Below are positions 46,749-53,242 of a stretch of DNA of 53,242 nt, in pieces (within the stretch, counting starts at the first letter, position 1; every line of letters begins with the position of its first letter). This stretch comes from a virus. The DNA is taken from positions 1 through 53,242 of the IMG/VR virus record IMGVR_UViG_3300032073_005389; one strand, given 5' to 3'. The notes beneath the pieces were generated by a model. That model had not been told where the DNA came from and ran no database searches. It saw only the letters and a program-made list of their open reading frames with translations. Both the position numbers and the translations under genes were made by a program.

Positions 46749-46898
46749 TTAAAAATAAATAAAAAGGAGGATTCCGCAAGCGGAATCGGCGTATTTTTTT
46801 AGCGCTCCGCTTGCATAAGAAAGAAAGTTATTTTGATGTGGGCACACTTCACCCAACTTACAATAAAAACAATTACAAAAGAACGCTTCAGCTTCCAT
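46749..46898 (-). CDS. Cysteine-rich small protein or leader peptide (49 aa)
   Basis: A frame from ATG 46898 reads MEAEAFFCNCFYCKLGEVCP and ends 3 nt before the sigma-factor ATG. C8, C10, C13 and C19 with H21 could bind zinc. Codons 38-43 lie on the terminator-like hairpin, so its translation could control that hairpin. It is either a true mini-protein or a regulatory leader peptide. A chance frame cannot be excluded. Confidence 0.4.
   Translation of the reverse strand: MEAEAFFCNCFYCKLGEVCPHQNNFLSYASGALKKYADSACGILLFIYF
46761..46814 (-). promoter_or_regulatory. Mutually exclusive hairpins before sigma factor (possible attenuator)
   Basis: On the minus strand GATTCCG-CTTG-CGGAATC (46770-46787) is followed by CCTCCTTTTT, a terminator-like element. 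Upstream GCAAGCGGA (46806-46814) can instead pair all nine bases with TCCGCTTGC (46776-46784), which would break the first hairpin. The sigma ATG lies 25 nt further. Confidence 0.55.
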
Positions 46899-47148
46899 AT
46901 TAGTTCTATTCGCAGGGGGTTATTCCCTTTTCGACCCTATCTCTCAAGAGTCTAGCTAATGACTTTCGTAATCTATTTTTTTAGTATAATTATTTAACAG
47001 TAGAACTTTCTTAGATGTATACTTCTCTCAAACGCCGCCTGCACCCGCTTGTAACGCTCTATTATTCATAGTATTGAGAAGCCCCTTCGGGGTTGTTGGT
47101 CTCTTAAGAGTTTACCAGACTTGCTTCCGCTTAAACTGTCATCATACT
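46899..47148 (-). ncRNA. Long structured leader or non-coding RNA upstream of sigma factor
   Basis: This 250-nt stretch has no good frame and follows a perfect-spacing promoter. Visible pairings in the minus-strand RNA are CTTCTCAA with TTGAGAGAAG enclosing about 45 nt, CCCC-GAA-GGGG, CTAT/ATAG, and two similar palindromes CTCTTAAGAG and CTCTTGAGAG. G and C are locally enriched around the stems. I recognise no known RNA family. Confidence 0.5.
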
Positions 47149-47154
47149 TTTGGA

Positions 47155-47183
47155 AGTATAGAATAAGCTTGACTTTTTGTCAA
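47155..47183 (-). promoter_or_regulatory. Sigma-70 promoter towards the sigma-factor leader
   Basis: Minus strand: TTGACA (47178-47183), 17 nt, TATACT (47155-47160). Its -35 box is half of the palindrome CTTGAC-TTTTT-GTCAAG (47168-47184). Confidence 0.9.
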
Positions 47184-47197
47184 GTCTTTTTTAAAAT
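47169..47197 (+). promoter_or_regulatory. Sigma-70 promoter for plus-strand nucleotide operon
   Basis: Plus strand: TTGACT (47169-47174), 17 nt, TAAAAT (47192-47197), and the ATG at 47204 only 6 nt later. The two divergent promoters share one palindrome and would exclude each other. Confidence 0.8.
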
Positions 47198-47203
47198 TAA
47201 AAA

Positions 47204-47608
47204 ATGAGCAGGTTAACTTGGTTTGAATACGGAATGGAACTAGCTAAGACAGCATCTCTAAGAAGCGAAGACCCATATGTACAAGTTGGATGTTGTATAC
47301 TTAGGCCAGATAACAGCATAGCTTCTTTAGGATATAATGGTGCTCCTCCGGGCGTAAATATTGATTGGTCAGATAGAGATAATAGAAGAAAGAGAGTTAT
47401 TCACGCAGAGACAAACGCTTTAAGATTTATAAAACCGGGAGAAGCGAATAGAATGTTTGTGACTTTAATGCCTTGTTCAGATTGTCTTAAAAATGCATCC
47501 TCATATGGAATTGATCAAATATTCTACGGTAAGACTTATGATTTTGATACATCAGCAAAAGACTTAGCAAAAGAATTTAGAATAACATTACAACAGATAA
47601 ATAAATGA
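47204..47608 (+). CDS. dCMP deaminase (deoxycytidylate deaminase family)
   Basis: The 134-aa zinc enzyme has the motif HAET with H67 and catalytic E69, and PCSDC with C91 and C94 completing the zinc site. The N-terminal DPYVQVGCCILRPDN and GYNGAPPGV are typical of the ComEB/dCMP deaminase group. It converts dCMP to dUMP, the ThyX substrate. The start lies where transcription should begin, so the mRNA is probably leaderless. It overlaps dut by 4 nt. Confidence 0.95.
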   Translation: MSRLTWFEYGMELAKTASLRSEDPYVQVGCCILRPDNSIASLGYNGAPPGVNIDWSDRDNRRKRVIHAETNALRFIKPGEANRMFVTLMPCSDCLKNASSYGIDQIFYGKTYDFDTSAKDLAKEFRITLQQINK

Positions 47609-48030
47609 AAAAAGTATATATAAAAAAAACAAATACTCTAGCAACAACCCCAACTAGAGCTAATGATTCAGACGCAGGATATGACCTATATTCAAACGAA
47701 TCGGGATTTATTAAAGGACGAGGGCGAGGAATAGTAAGAACAGGAATCTCGATAGCTATACCTCCCGGTTACTATGGTAGAATTGCTCCTAGGTCAGGTT
47801 TAGCAGTAAAGTTTGGTATAGACGTACTAGCTGGAGTAGTAGACTCGGGTTACAGAGGAGAAATAGGAGTCGTTCTTCAAAACCTTTCTGATAATACTTT
47901 TAACTATAAAGAAGGAGAAAGAGTAGCTCAATTAATACTAGAACAGTGTAATACTATAGAGTGGGTTAAGGTTGATGAATTAGATAACTCACAAAGATCA
48001 GATGGAGGCTTTGGTAGTACAGGTAGTTAA
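47605..48030 (+). CDS. dut: dUTP diphosphatase (dUTPase), trimeric type
   Basis: All five dUTPase motifs are present in the 141-aa protein: SDAGYDL (22-28), PRSGLA (62-67), GVVDSGYRGEI (77-87), KEGERVAQLIL (102-112) and the C-terminal RSDGGFGSTG (131-140). It converts dUTP to dUMP and PPi, protecting DNA from uracil and feeding ThyX. It overlaps the deaminase gene by 4 nt and the next gene by 29 nt. Confidence 0.97.
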   Translation: MKKVYIKKTNTLATTPTRANDSDAGYDLYSNESGFIKGRGRGIVRTGISIAIPPGYYGRIAPRSGLAVKFGIDVLAGVVDSGYRGEIGVVLQNLSDNTFNYKEGERVAQLILEQCNTIEWVKVDELDNSQRSDGGFGSTGS

Positions 48031-48376
48031 GACATTGGCAGCTTCTTTAGCTACTTTTGGGATACTTATAGTATGGTTTAATACTGACTCTTTTGTGCAG
48101 TACATTAGATTATTTAGGTTATCTAGATTCACTTATATTAAGGAATACGAACAAGAACTTTTCGAAAACCCAGATTTAAGTTATTTAGATTTTGCTTATT
48201 TCAAAGAGCCTTCTTTTTTTAATAAATTAATTAGTTGTCCTTATTGTTTTTCTTTCTGGATCTCTTCTGTGACTAGCTTAATAGCAACTGGTGATCCTTT
48301 ATTGGGTTTTGTTGTATATCCAATATCTCTAATTACATACCTTATTTTTATTAAAATTTTTTTAAAAGATGCCTAA
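48002..48376 (+). CDS. Membrane protein with CPYC motif, DUF1360-like
   Basis: The 124-aa protein has an N-terminal hydrophobic helix (5-26), a soluble middle, then LISCPYCFSFWISSVTSLIA and a last hydrophobic segment near 100-120. The CPxC-x-x-FW pattern at a membrane border is that of DUF1360-type small membrane proteins. A redox or structural role for the cysteines is open. It overlaps dut by 29 nt. Confidence 0.65.
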   Translation: MEALVVQVVKTLAASLATFGILIVWFNTDSFVQYIRLFRLSRFTYIKEYEQELFENPDLSYLDFAYFKEPSFFNKLISCPYCFSFWISSVTSLIATGDPLLGFVVYPISLITYLIFIKIFLKDA

Positions 48377-48671
48377 AGGACTTCTAGTTTTAAGTGGCTG
48401 CGGTAAATTTTGTTCTTTACTTTTGTCTAAGCCTATGATAATATTAAAAATACCGGCGCTAAAGCGTTTAATTGATCAGTGTTCCATCTCTTTGACTGGT
48501 TGTAACTGCAGTAGGAAAGATAGAAATAGACTAGCTCAGAAAGGTGCATTTGAAATACTTTCTAGTCTAGATAAGGAAGATAAAGATCATTTAAAAAACC
48601 TTTACGACGAAAAAGAATACAAAGGTATAAACATAGAATTCGAAAGTATAAATAAAAACATAGTAATATGA
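48369..48671 (+). CDS. Hypothetical cysteine-rich protein (100 aa)
   Basis: The N-terminal half has five cysteines (SGCGKFC; QCSISLTGCNCSRKDRN), which could bind a metal, and the C-terminal half is charged and helical (DKEDKDHLKNLYDEKEYKGI). It overlaps its neighbours by 8 and 4 nt. No family recognised. Confidence 0.6.
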   Translation: MPKGLLVLSGCGKFCSLLLSKPMIILKIPALKRLIDQCSISLTGCNCSRKDRNRLAQKGAFEILSSLDKEDKDHLKNLYDEKEYKGINIEFESINKNIVI

Positions 48672-48874
48672 TTAGATCAGACGAAGAAAAAAAGAAAATG
48701 GCGGACATTAATAAGAAAATGGTGGATAAGGTCGTTAAGGTCGTAGACACTATAAATGATTCTTATTGGGTGGGTAAGGTTATGGGAGTAATTGATCACG
48801 AAACATTTTCTATAAGAAGAAATAAAAACAGTGAGCCTAAAGACATCAACATGTTCAACGTTAGGTCCATGTAA
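48668..48874 (+). CDS. Small hypothetical protein (68 aa)
   Basis: A basic N-terminal helix (EEKKKMADINKKMVDKVVKV) is followed by a beta-rich segment WVGKVMGVIDHETFSIRRN, like a small barrel. It overlaps its neighbours by 4 and 1 nt. No family recognised. Confidence 0.55.
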   Translation: MIRSDEEKKKMADINKKMVDKVVKVVDTINDSYWVGKVMGVIDHETFSIRRNKNSEPKDINMFNVRSM

Positions 48875-49440
48875 TGAACGTATCTGAACTAAACATGTTC
48901 GACAGAATATACTTTGAAGCAGACTTGCCTTTAGATAAATTACCTAAAGAGTTACAAGATCAAGATATTTCAGAGCTAGAATTTCAAACTTCTGACCTAG
49001 GAAATAGTATGGAAACTTGGTCTGTTTCTTCAGCAGGAGAATTGTTTCACCACGAAGTAGAGCAAGAAATTATTAAAGATTCTCAAGAAAGTTTTTCTGT
49101 TAAGGAAAACCATAAAGGGATAAAGAAAGCAGAAGATACTATCTCTATCCATTTCTACAGAATCTTTGAATGTGAAGAGAAAGACTACTGGGTATCTTTC
49201 GATGCTCTTTTCCATAAAGGCAAATTAGTGTTAGTAGACTTAAGTGAGTTAAACGAAGTAGACAAAGAAGAGAGACAGAAAGCTAAGGCTCAAGCCGATG
49301 AGCTTGTAAGAGACATGCAATCTAAAATGAATAAGAAGACTATTGCAGTTTTATATCCTGTCAAATTTGCTATAGGAATATCTCTTATTGCTTTAAATTG
49401 GTTAGGTAGAAACTTGTCTAAAATTAATTCAAAGATATGA
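48874..49440 (+). CDS. Hypothetical protein with C-terminal membrane helix (188 aa)
   Basis: A mostly acidic soluble domain is followed by a charged helix (EERQKAKAQADELVRDMQSK) and a hydrophobic segment near the C-terminus (IAVLYPVKFAIGISLIALNW), suggesting a tail anchor in the inner membrane. It overlaps the kinase gene by 4 nt. The function is unknown. Confidence 0.6.
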   Translation: MNVSELNMFDRIYFEADLPLDKLPKELQDQDISELEFQTSDLGNSMETWSVSSAGELFHHEVEQEIIKDSQESFSVKENHKGIKKAEDTISIHFYRIFECEEKDYWVSFDALFHKGKLVLVDLSELNEVDKEERQKAKAQADELVRDMQSKMNKKTIAVLYPVKFAIGISLIALNWLGRNLSKINSKI

Positions 49441-50027
49441 TTGGTATTAGCGGAATAGCCACCTCAGGTAAAGACCTTTTCTGCAGATTACTTCTTAAGG
49501 AAATGAAAGGTTATAGGATTGCTTTAGCCGACCAATTAAAAGAAGAGATTAGGCCTTATATTACAAAAAAGTACGGAGTAGACGTTGTAAACTGTTCTAC
49601 TGAATCTAAAAACAAAGTAAGAGACTTTTTAGTATTTTACGGAGGTTTGAAAAGGTTCCAAACAAAAGGTCAATATTGGACAGATATAGCTCAAAAAAAA
49701 GCGGACTCCTGCAAGAGCACTCCAATAATAACCGATATTAGATATGACGATTACGAAAACGACGAAGTAGACTGGGTTAAAAATAAAAACAAAGGTGTTT
49801 TGGTTCATATAAGAAAGTACTGGGAAATTGAAAACCTATTTGAAATGAAAAGGCACTACTTCGATCCTCCTAATGAGGACGAAAAAAGAAACGACCCCAA
49901 ACTAATGTCTAAAGCAGACTATCTAATAGAATGGCCTCACATAGAGAACAAAAAAACAAAAGAAATAGAAGATATTTTAAAACCTTTCGTCAAAGAATTT
50001 GCCGAATGGTACAAACATAGGAGCTAA
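49437..50027 (+). CDS. Deoxynucleoside monophosphate kinase-like P-loop protein
   Basis: The 196-aa protein starts MIGISGIATSGKDLF with a P-loop of the GxxxxGKD type (6-13), as in T4 gp1-like dNMP kinases. PIITDIRYDDYENDEVDW fits the region following the substrate helix, where these enzymes keep an arginine. It would phosphorylate dTMP, dGMP or modified dCMP to diphosphates, the last step linking ThyX to dNTP supply. Length fits the family. Confidence 0.82.
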   Translation: MIGISGIATSGKDLFCRLLLKEMKGYRIALADQLKEEIRPYITKKYGVDVVNCSTESKNKVRDFLVFYGGLKRFQTKGQYWTDIAQKKADSCKSTPIITDIRYDDYENDEVDWVKNKNKGVLVHIRKYWEIENLFEMKRHYFDPPNEDEKRNDPKLMSKADYLIEWPHIENKKTKEIEDILKPFVKEFAEWYKHRS

Positions 50028-50029
50028 AC

Positions 50030-50287
50030 ATGTTTTACGAAGCATTAATAAAAAAATACGAAGCGGAGATCTCTGAGTCGCTAGCGACTCTTCAGGTCTA
50101 TTTAAACAAAAGTGTTGGTATTGGAGAGCATTCCGATCTAATAACAGAACTAGATAAATATATCTCTAAATTGTCAGCAGCAGAAGATAATCTAGAGACA
50201 CTCAAGAGACATAAAGACACACTATCTGTGACTACAGGTGTGACAGAAAGTGCCGAAAGTCTAAAAGGTTATACATTAACAGCCTAA
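50030..50287 (+). CDS. Hypothetical helical protein (85 aa)
   Basis: Two amphipathic helices with Glu/Lys/Leu heptads (YEALIKKYEAEISESLATLQ; ISKLSAAEDNLETLKRHKDT) predict a coiled coil. This gene has one of the few clear Shine-Dalgarno sequences in the window, AGGAG 7 nt before its ATG. It is the last gene before the sigma-54 element. The function is unknown. Confidence 0.6.
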   Translation: MFYEALIKKYEAEISESLATLQVYLNKSVGIGEHSDLITELDKYISKLSAAEDNLETLKRHKDTLSVTTGVTESAESLKGYTLTA

Positions 50288-50314
50288 AAAGCTAATAAAT
50301 AATAAAATTTAAAC

Positions 50315-50331
50315 TTGGCACGTAAATTGCA
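50315..50331 (+). promoter_or_regulatory. Sigma-54 promoter for hsp20
   Basis: TTGGCACG-TAAA-TTGCA matches the sigma-54 consensus (YTGGCACG-N4-TTGCW) in full, with GG at 50317-50318 and GC at 50329-50330. Transcription would start near 50341-50342, directly at the hsp20 ATG (50343). No TTGAC-type promoter is visible in the gap. Confidence 0.75.
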
Positions 50332-50342
50332 TATATAAAACT

Positions 50343-50768
50343 ATGAGTAATACATTATCATTCAACAACATGGGCCTAAGTAACATATCAGATATGTTCA
50401 GATGGGCAGACGAAACACTTAACCACGCTTATGACGATGAGTGGCTTAGCGCTTGGAGAACAGGCGGACCTAGTAGAGTAACAGGAAAAACTAACTCTAT
50501 TTTTTCAGAATCGGAAGATTCATATTCACTTTATGTACCTTTAACTGGGCTCGGTAAAGAAGATGTAAATGTCTCCGTGTTAGATGGAGTCGTTAAATTA
50601 ACAGCTAAAGGGTCAGTCGCAGGACAGGAACTAGACATTTCTAAGACTCTCCCTCTTCCGACAAAAGCCGACCCAGAAACTTTGGAAGCTAAAATGGATA
50701 AAGGATTGCTGAGTATCTCAGTTCAAAAAAGGCAAAAGGATAAACAGAAAGTAATAACTGTATCGTAA
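50343..50768 (+). CDS. Small heat shock protein, Hsp20 family
   Basis: The 141-aa protein has an alpha-crystallin domain from about residue 55: DSYSLYVPLTGLGKEDVNVS, then LDGVVKLTAKGSV, and the GLLSI motif at its end (MDKGLLSISVQKRQK). It prevents aggregation without ATP. Hsp20 genes are common in large marine myophages and may help virion assembly. It has its own sigma-54-like promoter and a terminator behind it, so it is a single-gene unit. Confidence 0.95.
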   Translation: MSNTLSFNNMGLSNISDMFRWADETLNHAYDDEWLSAWRTGGPSRVTGKTNSIFSESEDSYSLYVPLTGLGKEDVNVSVLDGVVKLTAKGSVAGQELDISKTLPLPTKADPETLEAKMDKGLLSISVQKRQKDKQKVITVS

Positions 50769-50800
50769 GAGACAAGTAGCATCCTTAGAGCTTCTACATA

Positions 50801-50830
50801 AAATCACCATTGAAAGATGGTGATTTTTTT
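50801..50830 (+). terminator. Rho-independent terminator of hsp20
   Basis: A 10-bp stem AAATCACCAT/ATGGTGATTT with loop TGAAAG is followed by a T7 run. The A-rich 5' side could let it work in both directions. Confidence 0.92.
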
Positions 50831-50832
50831 TA

Positions 50833-50861
50833 TTGACATGGGGTTAAGTTTTGTATATAAT
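50833..50861 (+). promoter_or_regulatory. Sigma-70 promoter for ssDNA-binding-like gene
   Basis: Plus strand: TTGACA (50833-50838), 17 nt, TATAAT (50856-50861), a perfect consensus; the ATG at 50870 follows after 8 nt. Confidence 0.95.
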
Positions 50862-50869
50862 ATTGGGAT

Positions 50870-51412
50870 ATGATACAGTTCTATAAAGCAAATCCAAAGG
50901 TGACAGGAACAGCTTGTTCGTTTTCAGTAAACCCTAAAGATAAATCTGTCTACGCTAGTTTAATTAAGCAAAAAAGCTGGGATGACAAAAGCAAGACGGG
51001 TCGATTCGATGCCGACAGCAAATGTATCACTAAACTAAGCACTATGGAGCTTGGAGCATTAATTCATGCTATAGAAAGCAAAACTGATTGGTCAGCTTAT
51101 CACGGAACACAAACAAGAGCGACTAAGATGAATTTTTCCCCATATTCACAAGGAGGAAATGAAGGGTTTAATTTTAGAGTAACCGCCGATTCCAAAGAAG
51201 ACTCTGAGAATAAGTCCACTTACTCAATGGGTTTTAGATACGGAGAAGCAGAAGTTTTAAAACAGTATTTTAGTTTTGCTATGCAATCTATCTTTCAGCA
51301 GTCCCATGAAGATATGCTAGCATCAATGTCCGGAAATAAGAAGACCCCTTATTCAAATAAACCTCAGTCACAGAAAAAGGAAGAATCCGTAGACGAAGAT
51401 GTCGTCTGGTAA
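50870..51412 (+). CDS. Putative ssDNA-binding protein (180 aa)
   Basis: The opening MIQFYKANPKVTGTACSFSV, the central SAYHGTQTRATKMNFSPYSQ and the FRYGEAEVLKQYFSFAM helix match a phage protein type that I associate with ssDNA binding. The C-terminus is a flexible Lys/Gln linker ending in an acidic tip (EESVDEDVVW), a hallmark of SSB-type proteins that recruit partners. It has a perfect promoter, as expected for an early, abundant protein. The name is an inference from pattern and tail. Confidence 0.55.
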   Translation: MIQFYKANPKVTGTACSFSVNPKDKSVYASLIKQKSWDDKSKTGRFDADSKCITKLSTMELGALIHAIESKTDWSAYHGTQTRATKMNFSPYSQGGNEGFNFRVTADSKEDSENKSTYSMGFRYGEAEVLKQYFSFAMQSIFQQSHEDMLASMSGNKKTPYSNKPQSQKKEESVDEDVVW

Positions 51413-53242
51413 AAAGAAAAAACTACTATTCCATAGTGACTCAGCCTTAGCTAAAACTGGCTTTGGAAGAAACTCTAAGGAAATCTTATCGTACTTGTAC
51501 AAAACAGGCAAGTACGAAATTTTTCATTATTGCTGCGGCGTAGCCAAAGGCGACTCAGCTCTATCTAAAACCCCATGGGATAGCATAGGGGCTATGCCTA
51601 ATGACAGACAAGAGCTTGTAAAACTTAACCAAGACCCACAACAAGGTAGAGACGTAAACTATGGTGGATATTTAATAAATGAAGCCGTAAAGCAAGTTAA
51701 GCCAGACGTATATATAGGAGCTCAAGATATATGGGGAGTAGAAACTTCCACAAAAAAAGACTGGTTCGATAAAATCACTTCTGCTATTTGGACAACTTTA
51801 GACTCCTTACCTCTCTATCCAAGCGCTATAGATATAGCTAAAAGAATAAATAACTTTTGGGTTTGGAGTTCTTTCGCTGAAAAAGAGTTTGACAGGCTTG
51901 GTATTAAAGGGGTAAAGACTATCCACGGAGCTATAAACCCCGATAACTTCTGTAGACTTCCAGATGAAGCAAGATCTACATTAAGAAAAAGATTTAATAT
52001 AGAAGAAGATGCTTTTATTATTGGTTTTGTATTTAGAAATCAATTAAGAAAATCTGTTCCTAATCTTATTGAAGGTTATGCTAAATGGAAAGAATCATAT
52101 AAACCAGATAAAAAAACTTATTTATTACTTCATACTCATTGGGCAGAAGGATGGAACATTCACAAACTTACTGATGAATACAAGATACCTAAAGAAGAAA
52201 TAATTACTACTCATATTTGTAATAAATGTAAAAACTATTTTATTAAACCTTTTAAAAAACAAGGTGATACTTGTGATGTCTGTGGTTCAGAGAAAAGCCA
52301 AACTACTTGCTCTGTGTCCCTAGGTATAGAAGAGAAAGAGCTAAACGAAGTTTATAATTTAATGGATGTTTATTGCCACCCATTTACCAGTGGTGGTCAG
52401 GAGATACCAATCCAAGAAGCAAAGTTCACAGAACTAATTACTCTTGTAACCGACTATAGTTGCGGAGAAGAAAGCTGCGAAGAAGGGTCTGGATCTTTAC
52501 CTTTAGCTTGGTCAGAGTATAGAGAACACGGCACTCAATTCAGAAAAGCTTCTACATGCCCAATAAATATATCCGAGCGTATTCAGCAAGTATATAAAAT
52601 GCCAAAAGAAGAAAGGCAAAAAAAAGGTAAGCTAGCAAGAAAGTGGGCTATTGATAATTTTTCCATTCAAACTACAGGTAAAATATTAGAAGATTTTATA
52701 GACAAAGCTCCTTATGCAGATTTTGATTTCGACAGCCTAACTTGGAAGGCGAGAGATCCAGAAGCTATTGTACCAGAAATAGTAAGCGACTCAGAATGGC
52801 TGGTATACATGTACAAGCATATACTTAAAATGGACATATCAGACCAAAATGATGGCCATAAGTACTGGATGAATCAAATAGAAAATAAAGTACCTAGAAA
52901 AAATATAGAGAACTTCTTCAGAAATAAAGCTAAAGAAGAAAACAAAGAGAATATTCCTTTTACCATAGAAGACTACTTAGATAAGTCTGACGAAGGAAAA
53001 CGTATTCTAGTAGTAATGCCAGCAAGTATAGGAGACGTATTTCTATCTACTTCTGTTCTAAAAAGCTTAAGCGAAACCTACAAAGATCACAATATATATT
53101 TTGCAACACAACCATCTTATTTTGAAATTTTAGACGGTAATGAGTATATACATAAGGTCATACCTTACGACTCAAAGATGGATGACTTACTATGGCTTGA
53201 AGGTAAAGGAGAGCATAAAGGATTTTTTGAAGTAGCCTATTT
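51399..53242 (+). CDS. Two-domain glycosyltransferase, 3' end outside window
   Basis: A frame from ATG 51399 (MSSGKKKKLLFHSDSALAKT) is open for 614 codons to the window end. It overlaps the preceding gene by 14 nt. The first 430 residues form a GT4-like GT-B enzyme (FIIGFVFRNQLRKSVPNLIE; a later GGQEIPIQEAK for the E-x7-E region) with an inserted CNKC/CDVC zinc ribbon. A second domain begins near residue 528, RILVVMPASIGDVFLSTSVL, the start signature of GT9 heptosyltransferases. ADP-heptose-like donors from the phage HldE-like pair are its natural substrate. Confidence 0.85.
   Translation, partial: MSSGKKKKLLFHSDSALAKTGFGRNSKEILSYLYKTGKYEIFHYCCGVAKGDSALSKTPWDSIGAMPNDRQELVKLNQDPQQGRDVNYGGYLINEAVKQVKPDVYIGAQDIWGVETSTKKDWFDKITSAIWTTLDSLPLYPSAIDIAKRINNFWVWSSFAEKEFDRLGIKGVKTIHGAINPDNFCRLPDEARSTLRKRFNIEEDAFIIGFVFRNQLRKSVPNLIEGYAKWKESYKPDKKTYLLLHTHWAEGWNIHKLTDEYKIPKEEIITTHICNKCKNYFIKPFKKQGDTCDVCGSEKSQTTCSVSLGIEEKELNEVYNLMDVYCHPFTSGGQEIPIQEAKFTELITLVTDYSCGEESCEEGSGSLPLAWSEYREHGTQFRKASTCPINISERIQQVYKMPKEERQKKGKLARKWAIDNFSIQTTGKILEDFIDKAPYADFDFDSLTWKARDPEAIVPEIVSDSEWLVYMYKHILKMDISDQNDGHKYWMNQIENKVPRKNIENFFRNKAKEENKENIPFTIEDYLDKSDEGKRILVVMPASIGDVFLSTSVLKSLSETYKDHNIYFATQPSYFEILDGNEYIHKVIPYDSKMDDLLWLEGKGEHKGFFEVAY

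Noticed and set aside
46836-46955. Plus-strand frame of about 39 codons in the divergent region
   Set aside because: Short, without promoter in that direction, and opposite the cysteine-rich frame and structured leader.
46899-47148. RNase P RNA, tmRNA or 6S RNA
   Set aside because: The length would fit, but the conserved cores (for RNase P the GAGGAAAGUCC and ACAGNRA segments, for tmRNA a tRNA-like end with a T-loop) are absent.
1-53242. CRISPR arrays, insertion sequences, integrase or attachment sites
   Set aside because: I saw no direct-repeat arrays, transposase or integrase motifs, or tRNA-linked duplications; the two tRNA genes are complete and not flanked by an integrase.

Overview
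This 53.2 kb AT-rich window reads as the replication, metabolism and glycan part of a large tailed-phage genome. Genes are packed end to end, with many ATGA/TAATG overlaps, almost all on the minus strand up to 46.7 kb and on the plus strand from 47.2 kb. Phage markers include adjacent rIIA/rIIB-like genes, a DnaB-type helicase, a TOPRIM primase, a UvsX/RecA-like recombinase, a phage sigma factor, phage tRNAs and many tiny genes of unknown function. No capsid, portal, terminase or tail gene can be recognised; one 494-aa protein of unknown function could be a virion component. The host cannot be named. Phage-borne PurS implies a host with the three-part PurS/PurL/PurQ enzyme. A Chlamydia-like NrdB without the radical tyrosine, secreted EF-hand and PulC-like proteins and scarce Shine-Dalgarno sequences would fit a PVC-group bacterium (for example Verrucomicrobia), but that is inference only.

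Layout. 0-4.7 kb: rIIB, rIIA and small genes. 4.7-18.1 kb: paired HldE-like kinase and nucleotidyltransferase, serine hydroxymethyltransferase, SNase-like nuclease, PurM, a SET-domain protein, small membrane proteins, two tRNAs (Arg-UCU and CAU, probably Ile2), PurT, a cupin, inorganic pyrophosphatase, PurS, ThyX and a HAD phosphatase. 18.2-19.3 kb: two basic secreted proteins. 19.3-23.6 kb: NrdB and NrdA. 23.6-34.3 kb: replication and recombination: a DnaE-type polymerase split into two genes with an HNH endonuclease and a DEDDh exonuclease between them, a RecB/Cas4-like nuclease, primase, helicase, a structured RNA and RecA. 34.3-46.1 kb: glycan genes (PMM, GMD, FkbM, 2OG oxygenase, NeuB fusion, NeuA-like, glycosyltransferases) and possible structural proteins. 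46.2-47.2 kb: sigma factor with a complex leader and divergent promoters. 47.2-53.2 kb, plus strand: dCMP deaminase, dUTPase, dNMP kinase, Hsp20, an ssDNA-binding-like protein and a two-domain glycosyltransferase cut by the window end.

How it works together. RNR, dCMP deaminase, dUTPase, SHMT, ThyX and dNMP kinase form a nearly complete route to dTTP. PurT, PurS and PurM cover three consecutive steps of purine synthesis. The sugar genes could supply ADP-heptose-like, GDP-deoxymannose-like and CMP-nonulosonate-like donors to the phage glycosyltransferases.

Regulation. Sixteen good sigma-70 promoters (CTTGAC, 16-17 nt, TATAAT-like) can be placed. Most lie only 6-12 nt from the start codon, which predicts leaderless or near-leaderless mRNAs. 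A textbook sigma-54 element lies just before hsp20. A separate ten-base motif (TAGTGTAATT) recurs before four genes and is a candidate promoter element of another class. Two GC-richer, structured non-coding regions (32.6-32.8 kb and 46.8-47.15 kb) have their own promoters and terminator-like hairpins and are the best candidates for undescribed elements.
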